From Polytrichum commune (lineage: Eukaryota > Streptophyta > Polytrichopsida > Polytrichales > Polytrichaceae), in the NCBI GenBank assembly GCA_950295325.1, contig OX485806.1, positions 24,554,001 to 24,614,000 of the forward strand: DNA of 60,000 nt. Direction: 5' to 3'. Below, piece after piece: positions 36,282 to 48,656 of this stretch; position 1 is the stretch's first letter; every line of letters starts with the position of its first letter. A model generated the notes under the pieces. The model was not told the origin of the DNA, did no database searches, and worked only from the letters and a program-made list of their open reading frames with translations. The position numbers and the translations under genes were made by a program.

Positions 36282-38230
36282 TGACTAGGGGACACCTCCT
36301 ATTTCCCATCTATTAGCAACTCAATCCTCACAAACAAAATATAAATGATAAACCACACACATCAAACCATTTAGTATGAACCTCTTTGAGCTATATCAAT
36401 GTGAAGGACTTTGCTCAATGCAAACAATTATTTTTTTATATATATTGTACAACAACCAATAAGAGAATGCAAGGTTGAGTTAACTGTGTTTATGAAAAAG
36501 AAAGAAAGAAAGAAAGAAAAAACATCAACTTTGAACAAGATATTGGTGCCACGGAAGATTGAATTGATAAATATGAAACCATTTGAACAATTTCAAAACC
36601 TTCAAAGATGACTCCAATCCTTCTAGTTTCCTCATAATTGAGCTCCGGGAAGTTCCAAAATTTTGCTCCCCTTGCTGCAAGGTGTTTGGATATGTCATTT
36701 GTATCATCAACAAGAATGTTGTTATATATAGAGATTAATCAACTAATCACAATTTGCTTCAGCAATAATGCAATATGAGGATACATATTATTAAGTCTTC
36801 GGATGCTCTTTTATGGAAGAATATCAACCGCACTTGCCATGTGACACCTTGTTGCCAGGACCATGGCTATGATACACTGGTTGGTTGCATTTGGTTGGAT
36901 TCACCGTTCATGTTTGTGCTTTCTATACCATTTGATTTATTTCCCTGCCTAAGTTTTGCCGAGGCCATTAAAACTACTTGACAGAGAAACAAAAGATCAA
37001 GTGCAGACCTTCAAACACACCATACTAGGTATTTCCTTGAAAATTCCAAGACATGGCTATAATGCTTATGCTTAGGTATTTTAAGTCCATTTCTGAAGTA
37101 TTGTGGTTCATGCAACTGGCTTGTTAGGAGGATCGTTACAACATCAAATTAATTCAATACTGAGTGCATATGCTCACATTTTCCTTCCCATTCTTACAAG
37201 GTAACGACAATTGTCTCCAATTCAGAGTGAAGATCCCTGGTTTGAAATGTTAAGGATTGATTACTCATTGTATATACACAACTTATTTCGAGGAGCATGC
37301 CACCCAAGTTTAACATTCTTGACAATCGTTAGAGCATCAATCCAAAATGAGAAACTCAATATCTGAGAACTTCCAAAGTAAGTTCTGCATCATCATCACA
37401 CAAAGGTTTTATGAGTATCTCTATTGTTGACATTGCTATGAAACAATCAAGAGACATTGACAACTCTATGCTCCTAAGTTTTGATGATTCACAAACGACT
37501 TCTCATATTGATACTAAACCTCTTGAAATACTCTGTAGCATCGTCACATAAAGGTTTATCAAATTCTGCAATGTGGACATCGGTCCCAGACAATCCAAAG
37601 AATTGGCAACTCAGTGCCTCTAAATTACGATGGTTTTCAAACGACTTCTAAGATCGATACTAAACCCTCTTGATATACTTTGGATCATCATCACACAAAG
37701 GTTTATCAAAATTTTCAATGTAGACATCATTCTAAAACAATTCTAGAGATAGGCCGACTCATCGGGCACCACCAAAAAAGGCCGGAACTAGTCCTTCGGT
37801 AGGTCTTTTCCAACGACAACAACAAGAGCGAGTACATGAGCACATGAGCACATGAGCAAGCACAGTGAGCAAGAAACTCTAAACCGGAGCAAAGCGGCCA
37901 ACTAGAGGAGAGAACAAAAACCTAAGGATGGAAATGGAAAACTTAAGGACAATATTTTTTATGCAAAGGCGACCATTTCAACAAATTCATCCACATGTTC
38001 ACATACATTTTGCATGTCTCTCATCCAATGCCACTAATGGCAAATGAATTCTGCTGAACCTATAAATTAAAAAAATTAAACTTAATTTTATTCTGCTACT
38101 TTACATCTAAATAATGATAAAATACCACAACTTAAACCCCACCATACATTATATAGATATCCCAAATTCACATTTAGAGGACGCTATTGTATATCTAAAA
38201 AAAATTTGTAAAAATTATGTGCCTTGAATA
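36282..38230. other. Intergenic; only a degenerate tandem repeat recognised
   Basis: No supported gene. Contains a short (GAAA)n tract near 36,500 and the ~147-bp repeats at 37,385-37,760. ORFs at 36,411-36,713 and 36,775-36,981 show no motif. Confidence 0.45.
37385..37760 (-). repeat. Three degenerate ~147-bp tandem units with coding-like minus frames
   Basis: The marker CACA(C/T)AAAGGTTT recurs near 37,398, 37,546 and 37,692. On the minus strand the units read as related peptides: one contains LSCQFFGLSGTDVHIAEFDK, another IELSMSLDCFIAMSTIEILI, each followed by KPLCDD. A period near 49 codons and alternating hydrophobic residues suggest decayed repeat-protein coding (leucine-rich-like), but stops are frequent and the family is not identified. 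Confidence 0.4.
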
Positions 38231-38240
38231 AAATCCACCC
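38231..38240. repeat. Left copy of LINE target-site duplication
   Basis: AAATCCACCC here is repeated exactly at 47,969-47,978. Directly after it a T-rich run (about 38,246-38,269) represents the LINE poly(A) tail on the minus strand. Confidence 0.7.
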
Positions 38241-39349
38241 TACGATTTTTTTCTTTTTTTCTTTTTTTTGAGACAGAAGGCCAACCCGGCCAGCGCCAAA
38301 ACATTGAGAAGAAAAAAGGAAAACGCGCCCACAACAAGGGGAGGCGGGGCCCCTCAGACGCGAAACACCGCCACGTAAAGAGTAAGAACAACCGACACCC
38401 CCACGGACAACCCACCAGACCCACTGAGCCAAGGACCACCCCCACCCCACCGGCCAAAGACCACCCCCATACCACCAAAGAAGGCCCCGGAGGGCGCGGC
38501 CTACCTAACTATATGGCTTTTTCCAGTTCCACTCAATATGCAAGTTGTGACGCCTACAAAGAACATTCCTAGCACCCCAAGTTTTATCAAAACCTTGAAG
38601 TAAAGCCATCGCGGAGAAACTACTAATTTTGATAAATTTATGCACCCGATTCCAAGCCGCCTTGGCGTAATTAATAAGCTTGTCCCAAATCTTGTGTTTA
38701 ACCTTAGTCTCTTGCCATTGCTCATGGTTAAACACCTTGTCGTTACATTCAATCCAAATGGTCCAAAGAGTTATGCCCCTAAGGAGGTGTCAAATTTTGA
38801 CCTTCTTGCCAAATTTCCGTGGAATCCTTTCCCCGAACAATGCTTGTTTCCAGTTGAAGGAGTCATAGTTGCCCGTTCTAACTCCACACAGTTCGTGCAT
38901 GATGAATGTGGCCCACCTCCATGCCCTTCGAGCTTGTATGCAATCCCAAAATTTATGTTTAACTGACTCGCTCGTGTTAGGGAGGCAAAAGTTACATTGC
39001 TTAGAGATAGAGACCAGCGCAATGCGTGCCTTCCATTCATTAACCGCAACTGCTTTATGCCAAATTGACCAGATGAAGGTGGCCTCCTTCCTGGAACGGA
39101 GCGGATCCCAAACTTGTGACCAATAGAACTTGTAATTACCCGGCAGGTACCCTTGCCATTTATCCATAGCACGGGTGGACCCCGGGTTTCTATTGGTGAT
39201 AGCCATTCTCCCATCCTTAGTAGTGTAGTCGAGGAATTGTCCTCCATCACTCCATCGCCACCGATCCGGGTCCCATTCAAGTGTGGCCAGTTTCCCATAG
39301 AAGAACGCGATTTGCTCGTTTTCCCCTTCTTTCTTGGGGCCTCTATTGG
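38241..39349 (-). pseudogene. LINE retrotransposon, 3' part (RT zinc-binding domain, 3' UTR, poly-A tail)
   Basis: The minus strand encodes the C-terminal zinc-binding region that follows plant LINE reverse transcriptases: GNYKFYWSQVWDPLRSRKEA, then WSIWHKAVAVNEWKARIALV, then CNFCLPNTSESVKHKFWDC. Frames switch between 39,298 and 38,501, so it is not intact. The poly-A run ends at about 38,246, next to the target duplication. The Ty3/Gypsy 5' LTR abuts it at 39,350; the rest of the LINE resumes at about 44,840. Confidence 0.8.
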
Positions 39350-39697
39350 TGTAACGTGTATTACATATTTATTGTTTATTGTTTATTTACAACCTCTCAT
39401 TCAACTAGGACTCCTTTACTAGAAGACTAGAGGCGCTACCCTGAGTGCTCTAGCAGTCCCAAAGGTAAAGGGAGTTAACTAGTTGAAGCTATGGTTTTAC
39501 ACTTGGTTCTACCTCGTAAGTAACGACCATTAGTTAAGTGCACTTAGAATTATCCTAAAGGCATGGAGGGAGAGCTTGCTAGCATATACTTAACTACTAG
39601 TTGGAGGTGGCCTCAACTCATAGTAGTATCTAGTATATAAGCTCTATGGTTGGGAGGAACATGCCTCTTGAATCTCATAATATTTGAGAACGTTACA
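39350..39697 (+). repeat. 5' LTR of the Ty3/Gypsy element
   Basis: 348 bp from TGTAACGTG to GTTACA, homologous to the solo LTR at 31,790-32,130. A TATA-like ATCTAGTATATAAGCTCT at about 39,627-39,644 is a plausible LTR promoter. Confidence 0.9.
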
Positions 39698-39698
39698 T

Positions 39699-39716
39699 TG
39701 GTATCAGAGCCGGCGC
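39699..39716 (+). promoter_or_regulatory. Primer binding site (tRNA-iMet complement)
   Basis: TGGTATCAGAGC starts one base after the LTR and matches the 3' end of initiator tRNA-Met, the usual plant LTR-retrotransposon primer. Confidence 0.85.
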
Positions 39717-40059
39717 TCTTGTACCTTGTTTTCATTTGGGTTTTTATTAACTTCCACTGTGTAATTGTTATGTTGGTAATTTTTCTGGAGGGTGTTGCGA
39801 TCCTGGGGGGTCGCGTCTCGCCTCATCTCGTCTCGTCTCCTTCCGGCCTAGCAGAGGGAGGCAGCCTGCTGCCTGGGCAGTGAGCATCGCACAGGAGAGT
39901 TACGTCGTCTCCTGTGGCTCTCAGACACGAGGTTAATTTTTCTGTTGGGGAAAGCTACTGGGGGGTAGAATTATTTTGTCTCCTATTTTGGTTTTTATTG
40001 TACAGGACCGCGTGAGCAATCCCGCAAATTTTTGGCATTGTATTTTGTGTGTTTATGTT

Positions 40060-41190
40060 ATGGCCATCGAGGATATGGACAATTCTGGACCGTCAAAGGA
40101 GGATAGTCCTCCCCAGGTTTTCCCGATTGGCACATCCTCTTCACCGAGTGATGCAAGTATCCGTAGTTTGGTGGTCCAAGCTATTCAGGATTACTGCAAT
40201 GGGAAATTGATTGATGACTTAAGTCAATTTCAGCGTGTAGAGCAGCAAGGTGAAATAACCTTCTCGATTATGAACACGCATTCCAATCGCTTGGAAGCAT
40301 TGGAATGCCAGGTCCAACTCTTGAAGAAGTATAATGAGGGGGACCGTTCTAAGTCCACCACAGATGCTGGCAAGCCGGAACGGTTCAAGGATAAGTCCAA
40401 AATTACCATTCTGGCTTGGCTCAACCAGATGAAAAAGTTCTTGGTTGCACGCCAGATTGCTCCTGAGGAGTGGGTCACAATTGCGTCAACATATCTGGAA
40501 ACCAATGTGTCACAACATTGGGATATGCTTGCATTGGAGCTGGCAGGGGATAAGAAAGATCCGCAGCTCTGGGATAACTTCTATGATACATTACTCACTG
40601 CTTATGGCAGTGTCAATCAGGAGTTGGTAGCCCGGAACAAGCTTCGTGTTCTTAAACAGAAAGGTTCTGTTGAGGACTATGCAAATGAGTTTCAGCAGTT
40701 GTGCTCACACATTACTAAAAATCATGTCTTCCGGGGAGATAAGATTGAGAGATTCATATCAGGGCTCAAGGAGGATATCCGCAAGAAGGTCTTGGTGGAT
40801 CCTAAGGGCGATGGTGGGCCATGGGAGGACATCAAACGTCTCATCAATTATGCAGTGACTATAGACGCTACGTACACACAAGATGCAAAATGACGGGACA
40901 ATGATAAGTCTCATTTTGATGCACCGGTTGTCAAGACCAATGGCCACACAGGGCCGATTAGAGACAACAAGTCTCGCCGCTCTGAAGGCCGTTCTTCCGC
41001 CTTTTACAAGAAGAGTAAGCAGGGTAAAGGGGAGGCCCCTTCGGCAAGAAACACTGACAAAAATGATGGTCTTTGTTTTCAATGTCACAAGGAAGGACAC
41101 TTGGCTAGAGATTGTCATGATGGCAAGAAGAGTGCTGAGCAACAACCTGCAAAGAAAGGCAAGAAGCCTTTTCACAAGTCCGACACTTAG
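40060..41190 (+). pseudogene. gag: Ty3/Gypsy gag (capsid and nucleocapsid), interrupted
   Basis: The first in-frame Met is at 40,060. Residues through 40,890 give a typical retrotransposon gag region, with ARQIAPEEWVTIASTYLE and LLTAYGSVNQELVARNKLR near the capsid core. A TGA at 40,891-40,893 interrupts it. The same frame then continues to a zinc knuckle, CFQCHKEGHLARDC (about 41,070-41,111), so the stop is probably a point mutation. Capsid assembly and RNA packaging would be the original role. Confidence 0.85.
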
Positions 41191-41591
41191 GCAGTGGGCT
41201 AGTGTCAGGATATGTTCAAGTTTGGGAGGGTATTTTTGATTTGCCTAGTGATGCTTTGGAAGTGACTTAGGGTTTAGTCAATAAGCAATTTAATGTAATC
41301 GTATCTGATATTTTGAATAAAGACATTATTTTGCCAACTCCGTTACTCCCACTCAGTGATGTGTTAGATGTGAACTCCAAAGTTTATGGAGCGTTCTCAT
41401 TAATTATACCATCAGTGGATGATTTGCAAAGTTTCTTGAGATCTTATTTGCACGGTAAAGAGGGAGCGCCCTATGAGACCGGTGCTTGTTTTATTGTTGA
41501 CAAACGTAAAGCAAAAAATCTTAAGAGAACTCTACCAAGATTTACGTTGATCCATCAATTTGAATCAAACTCAGTACAGTGACATGTTTAT

Positions 41592-44500
41592 TTGGATGAA
41601 CCTAGGCCACGTGTGTTGAATCAGCTCACTCTGTCTTCTCAACTGATGATGAGTTTCTCAGGGCAAGTAGCTCATCAAGATGCATCTGTATTAATGGATA
41701 GTGCTGCATCATATTGCTTTGTGAGTTCTGGTTTTGCTAAGACCTTCGGGTTAAAAGTAAAAAATGGCAGTAACACACTGGTATTAGGCAATGGTGATGA
41801 AGTCCAAACGGACGGCAAGATTAAAGTTCATGTTAGAATACAGCAATATCAAAGCCAAATTACTTGCCTGGTGGCAAAGTTAAGTGAAGGCATTGATTTG
41901 ATATTGGACAATGATTGGCTAATACAGCACAAGGCACGCTTGGATTTTGCATCTGAATGTTGCGTGTTGTATAAGGGCCGCCGTAAAATGACACTGCATG
42001 TGGACCCAGTGCAATGTCAGAGTCCAAATCCCCATAGACTCACCGCCATGCAGTTCAAACGGTCAATTCGGAAGGGAGCAACGTCGTTCTTAGTTCAGTT
42101 GACCGCGGTTGGAGACGACGTAGAGGACATAGTGGCAACACCTTATGCCATAGTGCTGGAGGAATATGCTGATGTTTTTCAGCCCATACCTACAGGGTTA
42201 CCTCCAGAGCGGGAAATGACCCATATTATTCCTTTAGAGCCAGATGGCAAGCCGCCATTTAGGCCGATCTATAGATTGAGTCCTCTCGAGCTACAGGAGG
42301 CCAAAAAACAGATCAAGGAATATTTGGAAAATGAATGGATAGAACCTAGTTCATCGCCTTATGGGTCCCCCATCTTGTTCGTCAAGAAAAAAGATGGAGC
42401 GCTGCGAACGGTGGTGGATTATTGGGCACTTAATAAGCAAACGGTAAAGAATCGTTATCCGTTGCCTCGTATTGATGATCTTTTTGACCAGTTAGCCGGC
42501 TCTACAGTATTTTCATCTCTTGATTTGACACAAGGTTATCACCAGATTAGGATATCCGAGGAGGATGCTCCTAAGACGGCGTTTAGAACACCGTTTGGTC
42601 ATTACCAATTCAAAGTATTAAGTTTTGGATTGACCAATGCACCAGCAACTTTTCAAGGAGTAATGAATCGTGTTTTTCACAAGTTTATTGGAAAGTTTGT
42701 TTTGGTATATCTGGATGACATCTTAATTTTTTCAAGGAACGAGGAGGAACATGTCAGTCATTTGGCACAAGTACTTCAAATTCTACGAGAGAATCAATTT
42801 TATGTAAAGATGTCTAAGTGTCATTTCGAAAAGAGTGAATTGCATTATTTAGGACATGTTGTTGGCAAGGAGGGCATCAAGGTGGATCTTAAGAAAATTG
42901 AGACTGTGGCCAAGTGGCATAGACCTCTTGAAGGCGGACAATTACGATCCTTCTTGAGGCTTTGCAATTACTTCCGCAGATTCATACATGGATATTCCAC
43001 TCTGGTTGCGCCTTTGACTTTTCTGACGCGAAGCAAAGTCAAATACATTTGGACTGACAAATGTGAACGCACTTTTGAGAATGTTAAGTATGCTTTAACA
43101 CATGCACCAGTTCTGACCTTACCCAAGTTAGGGGAGCCATTTGAGGTCGTTAGTGACGCTTCTTTATTCGGAGCAGGGGCCGTCTTACTTCAGGGAGGTA
43201 AGCCCATTGCTTTTGAGAGTAAGAAATTTTCTCCCGCTGAGAGAAATTACACTACTGGTGAACAAGAACTTGCAGCAGTTGTGCACGCCATGCGAACCTG
43301 GCGGTGTTACCTAGAGGGTGTAGATTGCACGATCGTCACAGATCATAACCCTCTGGTGTATTTAGAAACACAATAGACGTTATCAAGGCGTCAAACTCGG
43401 TGGTTGGAGTTCTTGGAGCAAAATTTTGTCTATAGATGGGTGTATAGACCAGGAAGGATTATATGGCAGATCCTCTGAGTCGGAATCCACTAGACCCGGG
43501 TGACCAACCAGCCTTGATGGCACCGCGGTCTGCTCCAAGTAATTCGGTCCTTCAAATGGTGGCTGCAGACGCTAGGCGAGGTGATCCTGTTGAGCAAGAC
43601 AACAATCCGAAGGGGTACCCGGAGTTCGTCAGTGATCAGAAGTTATATCAAACTATCATTGCCGGGTATGCTCTTGATCCTTGGTTCTCAAACCCGTACA
43701 ATCTGAAACATTTTGTTTATGAGAATCACATATGGTGGTATGAAAAGGCGGTTGTGGATCTAGATGTGTCATTCCAAAGATTGAATATCAGGTCATTTTT
43801 GCTCCGTGAGTATCATGATGCAATGTATAGCGGTCATGTAGGGGTAACTAAGACGTATAAGAGGGTGCGAGTAAACTTTTGGTGGCCTGAGATGCAAGGG
43901 TCCATCAAAAGCTATATAAAATTTTGTGAGATTTGCCAAAGGAGTAAGGCCCCTACTCTTAAACCAGCAGGCCTTTTACAACCATTGGAAATTTCTGATA
44001 GAAATTGGGAAGTAGTGAGCATGGATTTTATCTCTGGATTGACTCCATCTGCTAATGGTTATGATGCCATTTTTGTGTGCGTGGATAAGTTGTCCAAGAT
44101 GGCCCACTTTATGCCAACCACCACACACGTTACTGCTGAAGGTACGGCAAGGTTATTCCGTGATCATGTATATAAGTTGCATGGTCTACCCAGGGTAATC
44201 CTAAGCGACAGGGACGCTAGATTCACAAGTAGGTTTTAGGATGCGTTGCATGGTCTTTTGGGGACAAGGTTGGCCATGTCCACCGCATTCCATCCTCAAA
44301 CTGATGGGCAGACGGAACGGGTAAACCGTATCCTGGAGGATATGTTGCAGCATTATGTCAACCCAGTGCAAGATGATTGGGATGAATTCATTGCAGTAGT
44401 TGAATTTGCATATAATAACTCTTGGCAAGAGTCTGTAGGGAATACTCCGTTTGTCCTGAACTATGGTCAGCAGCCCCGAACACCAATTAGTTGGAACAGC

Positions 44501-44840
44501 AGGTGTCAAGTCCCTGCTGCGCAGAATTTTGTCGAGCATATGACACATGTGATTGGCGAGGCCAAGAAACATCTCATTGCTGCGCAACAACGACAAAAGT
44601 TCTATGCTGACAAGAACCGACGAGAGGTCTCGTTCGAAGTGGACCAGCAAGTGCTAGTAAGTACTGCCAACATTAAGTTGAAGGTCCCAGGAGCTCAAAA
44701 GCTTTTACCAAGGTGGATTGGCCCATTTCGGGTGGTGCAAAGGATAGGGGTGGTAGCATACCGCGTGCAATTGCCAGATATATTTAAGATCCACGATGTC
44801 TTTCATGTGTCACTTCTTAGGCCTTATGTGGCCGACCACC
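41592..44840 (+). pseudogene. pol: Ty3/Gypsy pol: protease, reverse transcriptase, RNase H, integrase; broken
   Basis: 41,592-43,376 is one open frame. It holds the aspartic protease (MDSAASYCFV, near 41,694), then RT with YLDD at 42,708-42,719, then RNase H (VSDASLFGAGAVLL, EQELAAVVHAMRTW). A TAG at 43,374-43,376 cuts the RNase H end, and a frameshift near 43,450-43,463 precedes ADPLSRNP. Integrase follows: HHCC zinc region (REYHDAMYSGHVGVTK ... CEICQRSK), the first Asp in MDFISG, the second in LSDRDARFTS, a TAG at 44,237-44,239, and the Glu region FHPQTDGQTERVNRIL. The C-terminal tail stops after HDVFHVSLLRPYVAD, where LINE sequence begins. Family assignment is secure; function is lost. Confidence 0.92.
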
Positions 44841-47800
44841 AAATGTTGGAGTGGAGTAATTCCATCCTTGTGTGGGGAGGAAGTTGGTATATGCCTTTAA
44901 CCATGACCTTCCAAACCTTACTAATATGACCCCATACCTTGGAACTTGTGAACCCTACATGTTGCTTGCAAGTAAACCACTCTAGACTAGTCCCCGAACT
45001 CTTTCCTCTTTGTGGGTTAAACCGTGCCAGCCTGTATCTTAGCATGAGTTGTAGATTTAATTACCCTGGTTCCACTGCTTTGACAATTCATTTACACATG
45101 AGAATTACTTTGGCTGTTTCCGGGTCCACTAGTCCAAGTCCTCCATTTTTCTTCTTCATATAACATTCCCGCCAGCTGACTCGTCTGTGAGTAAGTTGTT
45201 CTTTTCCGGACCAAAGGTAATTACGGATTGCACCCCTTATTTTCGTTAAGATCTTATTGGAACCACCCCATACTGTGATAAATAACCAAAGTGTGGATAG
45301 GAAGACTTGGTCACAAATTACCACCCTTCCGGCCAACGAGAGCTTCATGGTACTCCAATAGTCAAGTTTCTTAGAAATCTTGTGATAAAAGAATTGGTCA
45401 ACGTCACAGACATTGAGGTTGAGTCCAAAAGGGGTACCAAGAAGTTTGGAGAGGTCTCCCTCCTCCGCCCATTGCCAATTATATCTTGACATCCATTCCG
45501 GTTTATGGGTGTACTTATCGAACCAGTAGGCGCACGATTTTTCCCAGTTTATTTCTATCCATGATACTTCACTAAAGACTTTAAGGATGCGAACTAGCTC
45601 GTTCACATATCTTTTGTCTCCCCTCACCATAAAAGATGAATCGTGCACATATTGGGATATGTTTTGCTATCTTTTCCCTCCCGGGAGAGAGACTCCTTTC
45701 AATCTCCCTTCCGTGACTGTTTCTAAATTATGTGCGTAAGAACCTCTCCCACTATAAGAAAAAGATAAGGTTCCAATGGGCAACCTTGTCTTACCCCCCG
45801 TTCGATTCTAAAACTATCCCTTGGAACCCCATTAAGATTAATTGTTGGTGAGGCGTTCGCAAAGAGAAGTTGAACCCATTTTATGAATTTCTCACTAATG
45901 TTCATGCCCCTCATAGCATGAAATATGAAGCTCCAAAAGACCTTATCATATGCTTTGAAGAAGTCTAATTTTAAAATACTGTGGGTTGTTTTGAAGTTTT
46001 AGCCCAATACAAGGTTTTCTATGTTAGTACAATGCTATCTAGGATGAACCGCAATGGTAAGAAGGCCGTTTGTTCCGAGCTAATGACATCTCTTAGTATG
46101 GGTTGTAACCGTAATTGGAAAGTTTTGGCATAAATTTTGTAAATCGCCGTAAGCAGTGTAATGGGCCTTTAGTAGTTGAGATCTTTCACATCTCCCTCTT
46201 TTGGTATAAGGCTAATAAGCACTTTGGTCACCCCTTCGTGTGAAGTTCTGTTTTCCATACTTTTAGTGAGCATTAGTAGAAAGTCTTGTCTACTATTGAC
46301 CACAGTTTTTGGAATAGTTCAATTAGCACCCCATCATGTTCCGGTGCCTTTCCTTTTGCCATTGACATTATCACACTTGAGAGTTCTTTTTCAGTGGTGT
46401 CTTTTGCTAGAGATTCATTCATAGCGTCCGTGAAGGTTGCCGGAAAGCCTTTCATAGCCTCCCTTAGTGCCTCATCAAATATATCCCTATGCATGTAAAG
46501 GTCTTTGTAAAATTCATAACATATTTTCTCTAGGTCTTCTCTCTTTGTAAAACTACGCCCTTGCCTATCTCTGAGTTCTGCTATGAGTGCTTAAATGTTC
46601 TCTGTCCTTACCGACTTAAAAAACTCAGCTGAGCATTTGTCTCCTACCTGTTGTCATTTGACCCTCGACCTTATTGTTGCTCCTCTCGCCTTTCTATTGT
46701 CAATTTCCCCCATAACGTGTTTTAGCCTATGGACTTCCCCTTGCTTTTCAAGATTATGCATATCCTCATGTAACTTAGTTGTTGCTACTTCCAACTTGGC
46801 TTTCGTATCAAGTTCCATTTTCCTATTCTTCTTCGCTTTGAGTTTGTTTAACTGCCTATGCAATCTAGCAATATTGCTCAGTTGGAAGAAGAATGCCGCC
46901 TCTTTTGGTAATGCCTCCCATCTTTCTCTAAGTTTCTCGGTCATCTCCCCTTTGAGATAGAATACATTCCATTTGAACGCCGATTTCCTTCCCTCTCCAC
47001 TTCCGATGCTTAATTCCATTTGTACTGGTGAATGGTCCGAACCTATTGAGTAGCCATGTATGAAGTAGCTTTCTTGGTAAATATTTAATTTGTTTTGTTT
47101 CGGGGTATAAAACCTATCTAACCTTGCTAGCCTCCTCGCTTGCCTTTTTTGACCATTGTCCCATGAGAACCTTGGTCCCCCTTGGTGTAAGAAGTAGTCA
47201 TTCACTTGGAAGGCGTTTAATAACTCATTCCAAGTGAATATTTCTAAATTGCTTATAGCTCTTCCACAGTCATTGAATTTATCCTCTGGCCTCTCTGTCA
47301 TGTTAAAATCTCCTCTTAAAATTCACTCCCAATCTTTTGGTAGTGCATCTATCATGATGTGCCACATGTGTCGTCTCTCTGTGGGAATGTTGGGTGCATA
47401 TGTGCATGCAAGCCCAATATTGCCTCCTTCGACTCCTTCTAGTTTTATCCATATTATTATGTTGTCATACAAGGACCCATGAGCCGTGACCAACCTTGCA
47501 TATTTCCTAGCTAGTAGAATCCCTACTCCTCATTTTCCGACTGCATTGGGGTTGAGCCAACTCCTTTCTCCGGGTGATGCTTCTAAAACCCAGCTTGCAT
47601 ATCCTGGCATGATTTTTGTTCCAATATTTTCTATTGCCTTCCCTCTAAGTTTGTGTTATTGTATCATAACTATATCTACTTTGGGATTTAGCGAGTTAAG
47701 GAAGCTTCTCTCTTTTGCTATGCATTCCGGGTCATTAAGGCCCCGGATGTTGTGAGTAATAATGTTCCACTTCATATGCACATTTTTGTTAGTTCCCAAC

Positions 47801-47968
47801 CTAACTGCGCTTACCCTCCCAAGGGTGATTTGTTCCGGGTTTCCCAAATCCGCCCTTGCCTAGGAGTGAGCACTTGCTTCCCCATGGCTATCAGACTACT
47901 TGCACTATTCCGTATAGGAGTGCTTACTCCTTGCATTCCTTGCTCATGGCTAGTACCTTTATTATCAT
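44840..47968 (-). pseudogene. LINE retrotransposon, 5' part (endonuclease and reverse transcriptase)
   Basis: In minus-strand order: an endonuclease start, NIITHNIRGLNDPE (about 47,770); more endonuclease with LEIFTWNELLNAF and GSDHSPVQMEL (47,301-46,654); RT beginning MSMAKGKAPEHDG (about 46,390); the RT core GVRQGCPLEPYLF (about 45,780); then the thumb region LAGRVVICDQVFLSTLWLF and MLRYRLARFNPQRGKS. Several stops and frameshifts separate the blocks. Where the catalytic F/Y-A-D-D box should lie (about 45,640) the sequence reads VHDSS, so the RT is probably dead. The 5' end reaches the second copy of AAATCCACCC at 47,969. The part between here and the 3' section at 39,349 is interrupted by the Ty3/Gypsy element. 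Confidence 0.85.
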
Positions 47969-47978
47969 AAATCCACCC
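47969..47978. repeat. Right copy of LINE target-site duplication
   Basis: AAATCCACCC, identical to 38,231-38,240; it marks the 5' end of the LINE. Confidence 0.7.
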
Positions 47979-48445
47979 CAATGAACGGGGAGTACCGAGC
48001 TTTAGTTACGAGCTAGCCGAAATTTTTTGGAGATTTCCGAATGAGTTCGCAATGATTCGGTCAAGGTACCGACTTAAAATTGTTAAGGTTGGAAATTGAC
48101 CGGTTCAAATGAGAAAAGATCGGCAATTTAGCCGGTTGAGGCATCATAAATTTTAGGCAAGTAGCCGAAGGGACTAGGGATAGGGCGGAAATTTCTACTA
48201 GGATAATACTAGAGTCATGACTCATAAGGTCAAGAACCATGGAGGCTAATTAATTTAGGATTGGTTCCGTTCACTGGGCCGATTAGGGTTTTGAGGCTCT
48301 AAGCACCCAAGGACCCTCTCTCACGAGTATAAGGAGTTTGAGTCCCTTGTGCAAAGTATCTCACTCCTCTCACTCCTCTACTGGGATTTCTCTGTGTGCT
48401 CTTTCGCTACTGCTCTTCCGCTTCTGTTTATTTCTGCACCCACTT

Positions 48446-48656
48446 GCGATCCAGTTGGTGACATCTGTTTCGGAGGTCCAGTTCGGTGCGGCGATCCAAT
48501 GCGATCCAGTTGGAGACATCTGTTTCGGAGGTCCAGTTCGGTGCGGCGATCCACTGCGATCCAGTTGGAGACATCTGTTTCGGAGGTCCAGGGTGAAGGT
48601 CCAGTTCGGTGCGGTGATCCACTGCGATCCAATCGGAGACATCTGTTTCGGAGGTC
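48446..48656. repeat. ~64-bp tandem array, about 3.5 units
   Basis: Units run from GCGATCCAGTTGG.GACATC through TGTTTCGGAGGTCCAGTTC to GGTGCGG. They recur at about 48,446, 48,510 and 48,560, plus one unit with a short insertion (AGGGTGAAGGTCC) near 48,590. High similarity implies recent expansion. Confidence 0.85.

Larger units (their letters stand above)
39350..44840 (+). mobile_element. Ty3/Gypsy retrotransposon inserted in the LINE, lacking its 3' LTR
   Basis: Order: 5' LTR, tRNA-Met primer site, gag with zinc knuckle, protease, reverse transcriptase, RNase H, integrase. This pol order (integrase last) defines Ty3/Gypsy. The coding region has several nonsense codons and at least one frameshift. 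At about 44,835-44,842, in the integrase tail, sequence changes directly to LINE sequence, so the integrase end, polypurine tract and 3' LTR are missing. The element is inactive. The left flank is ATTGG; no right copy can be checked because of the deletion. Confidence 0.9.
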
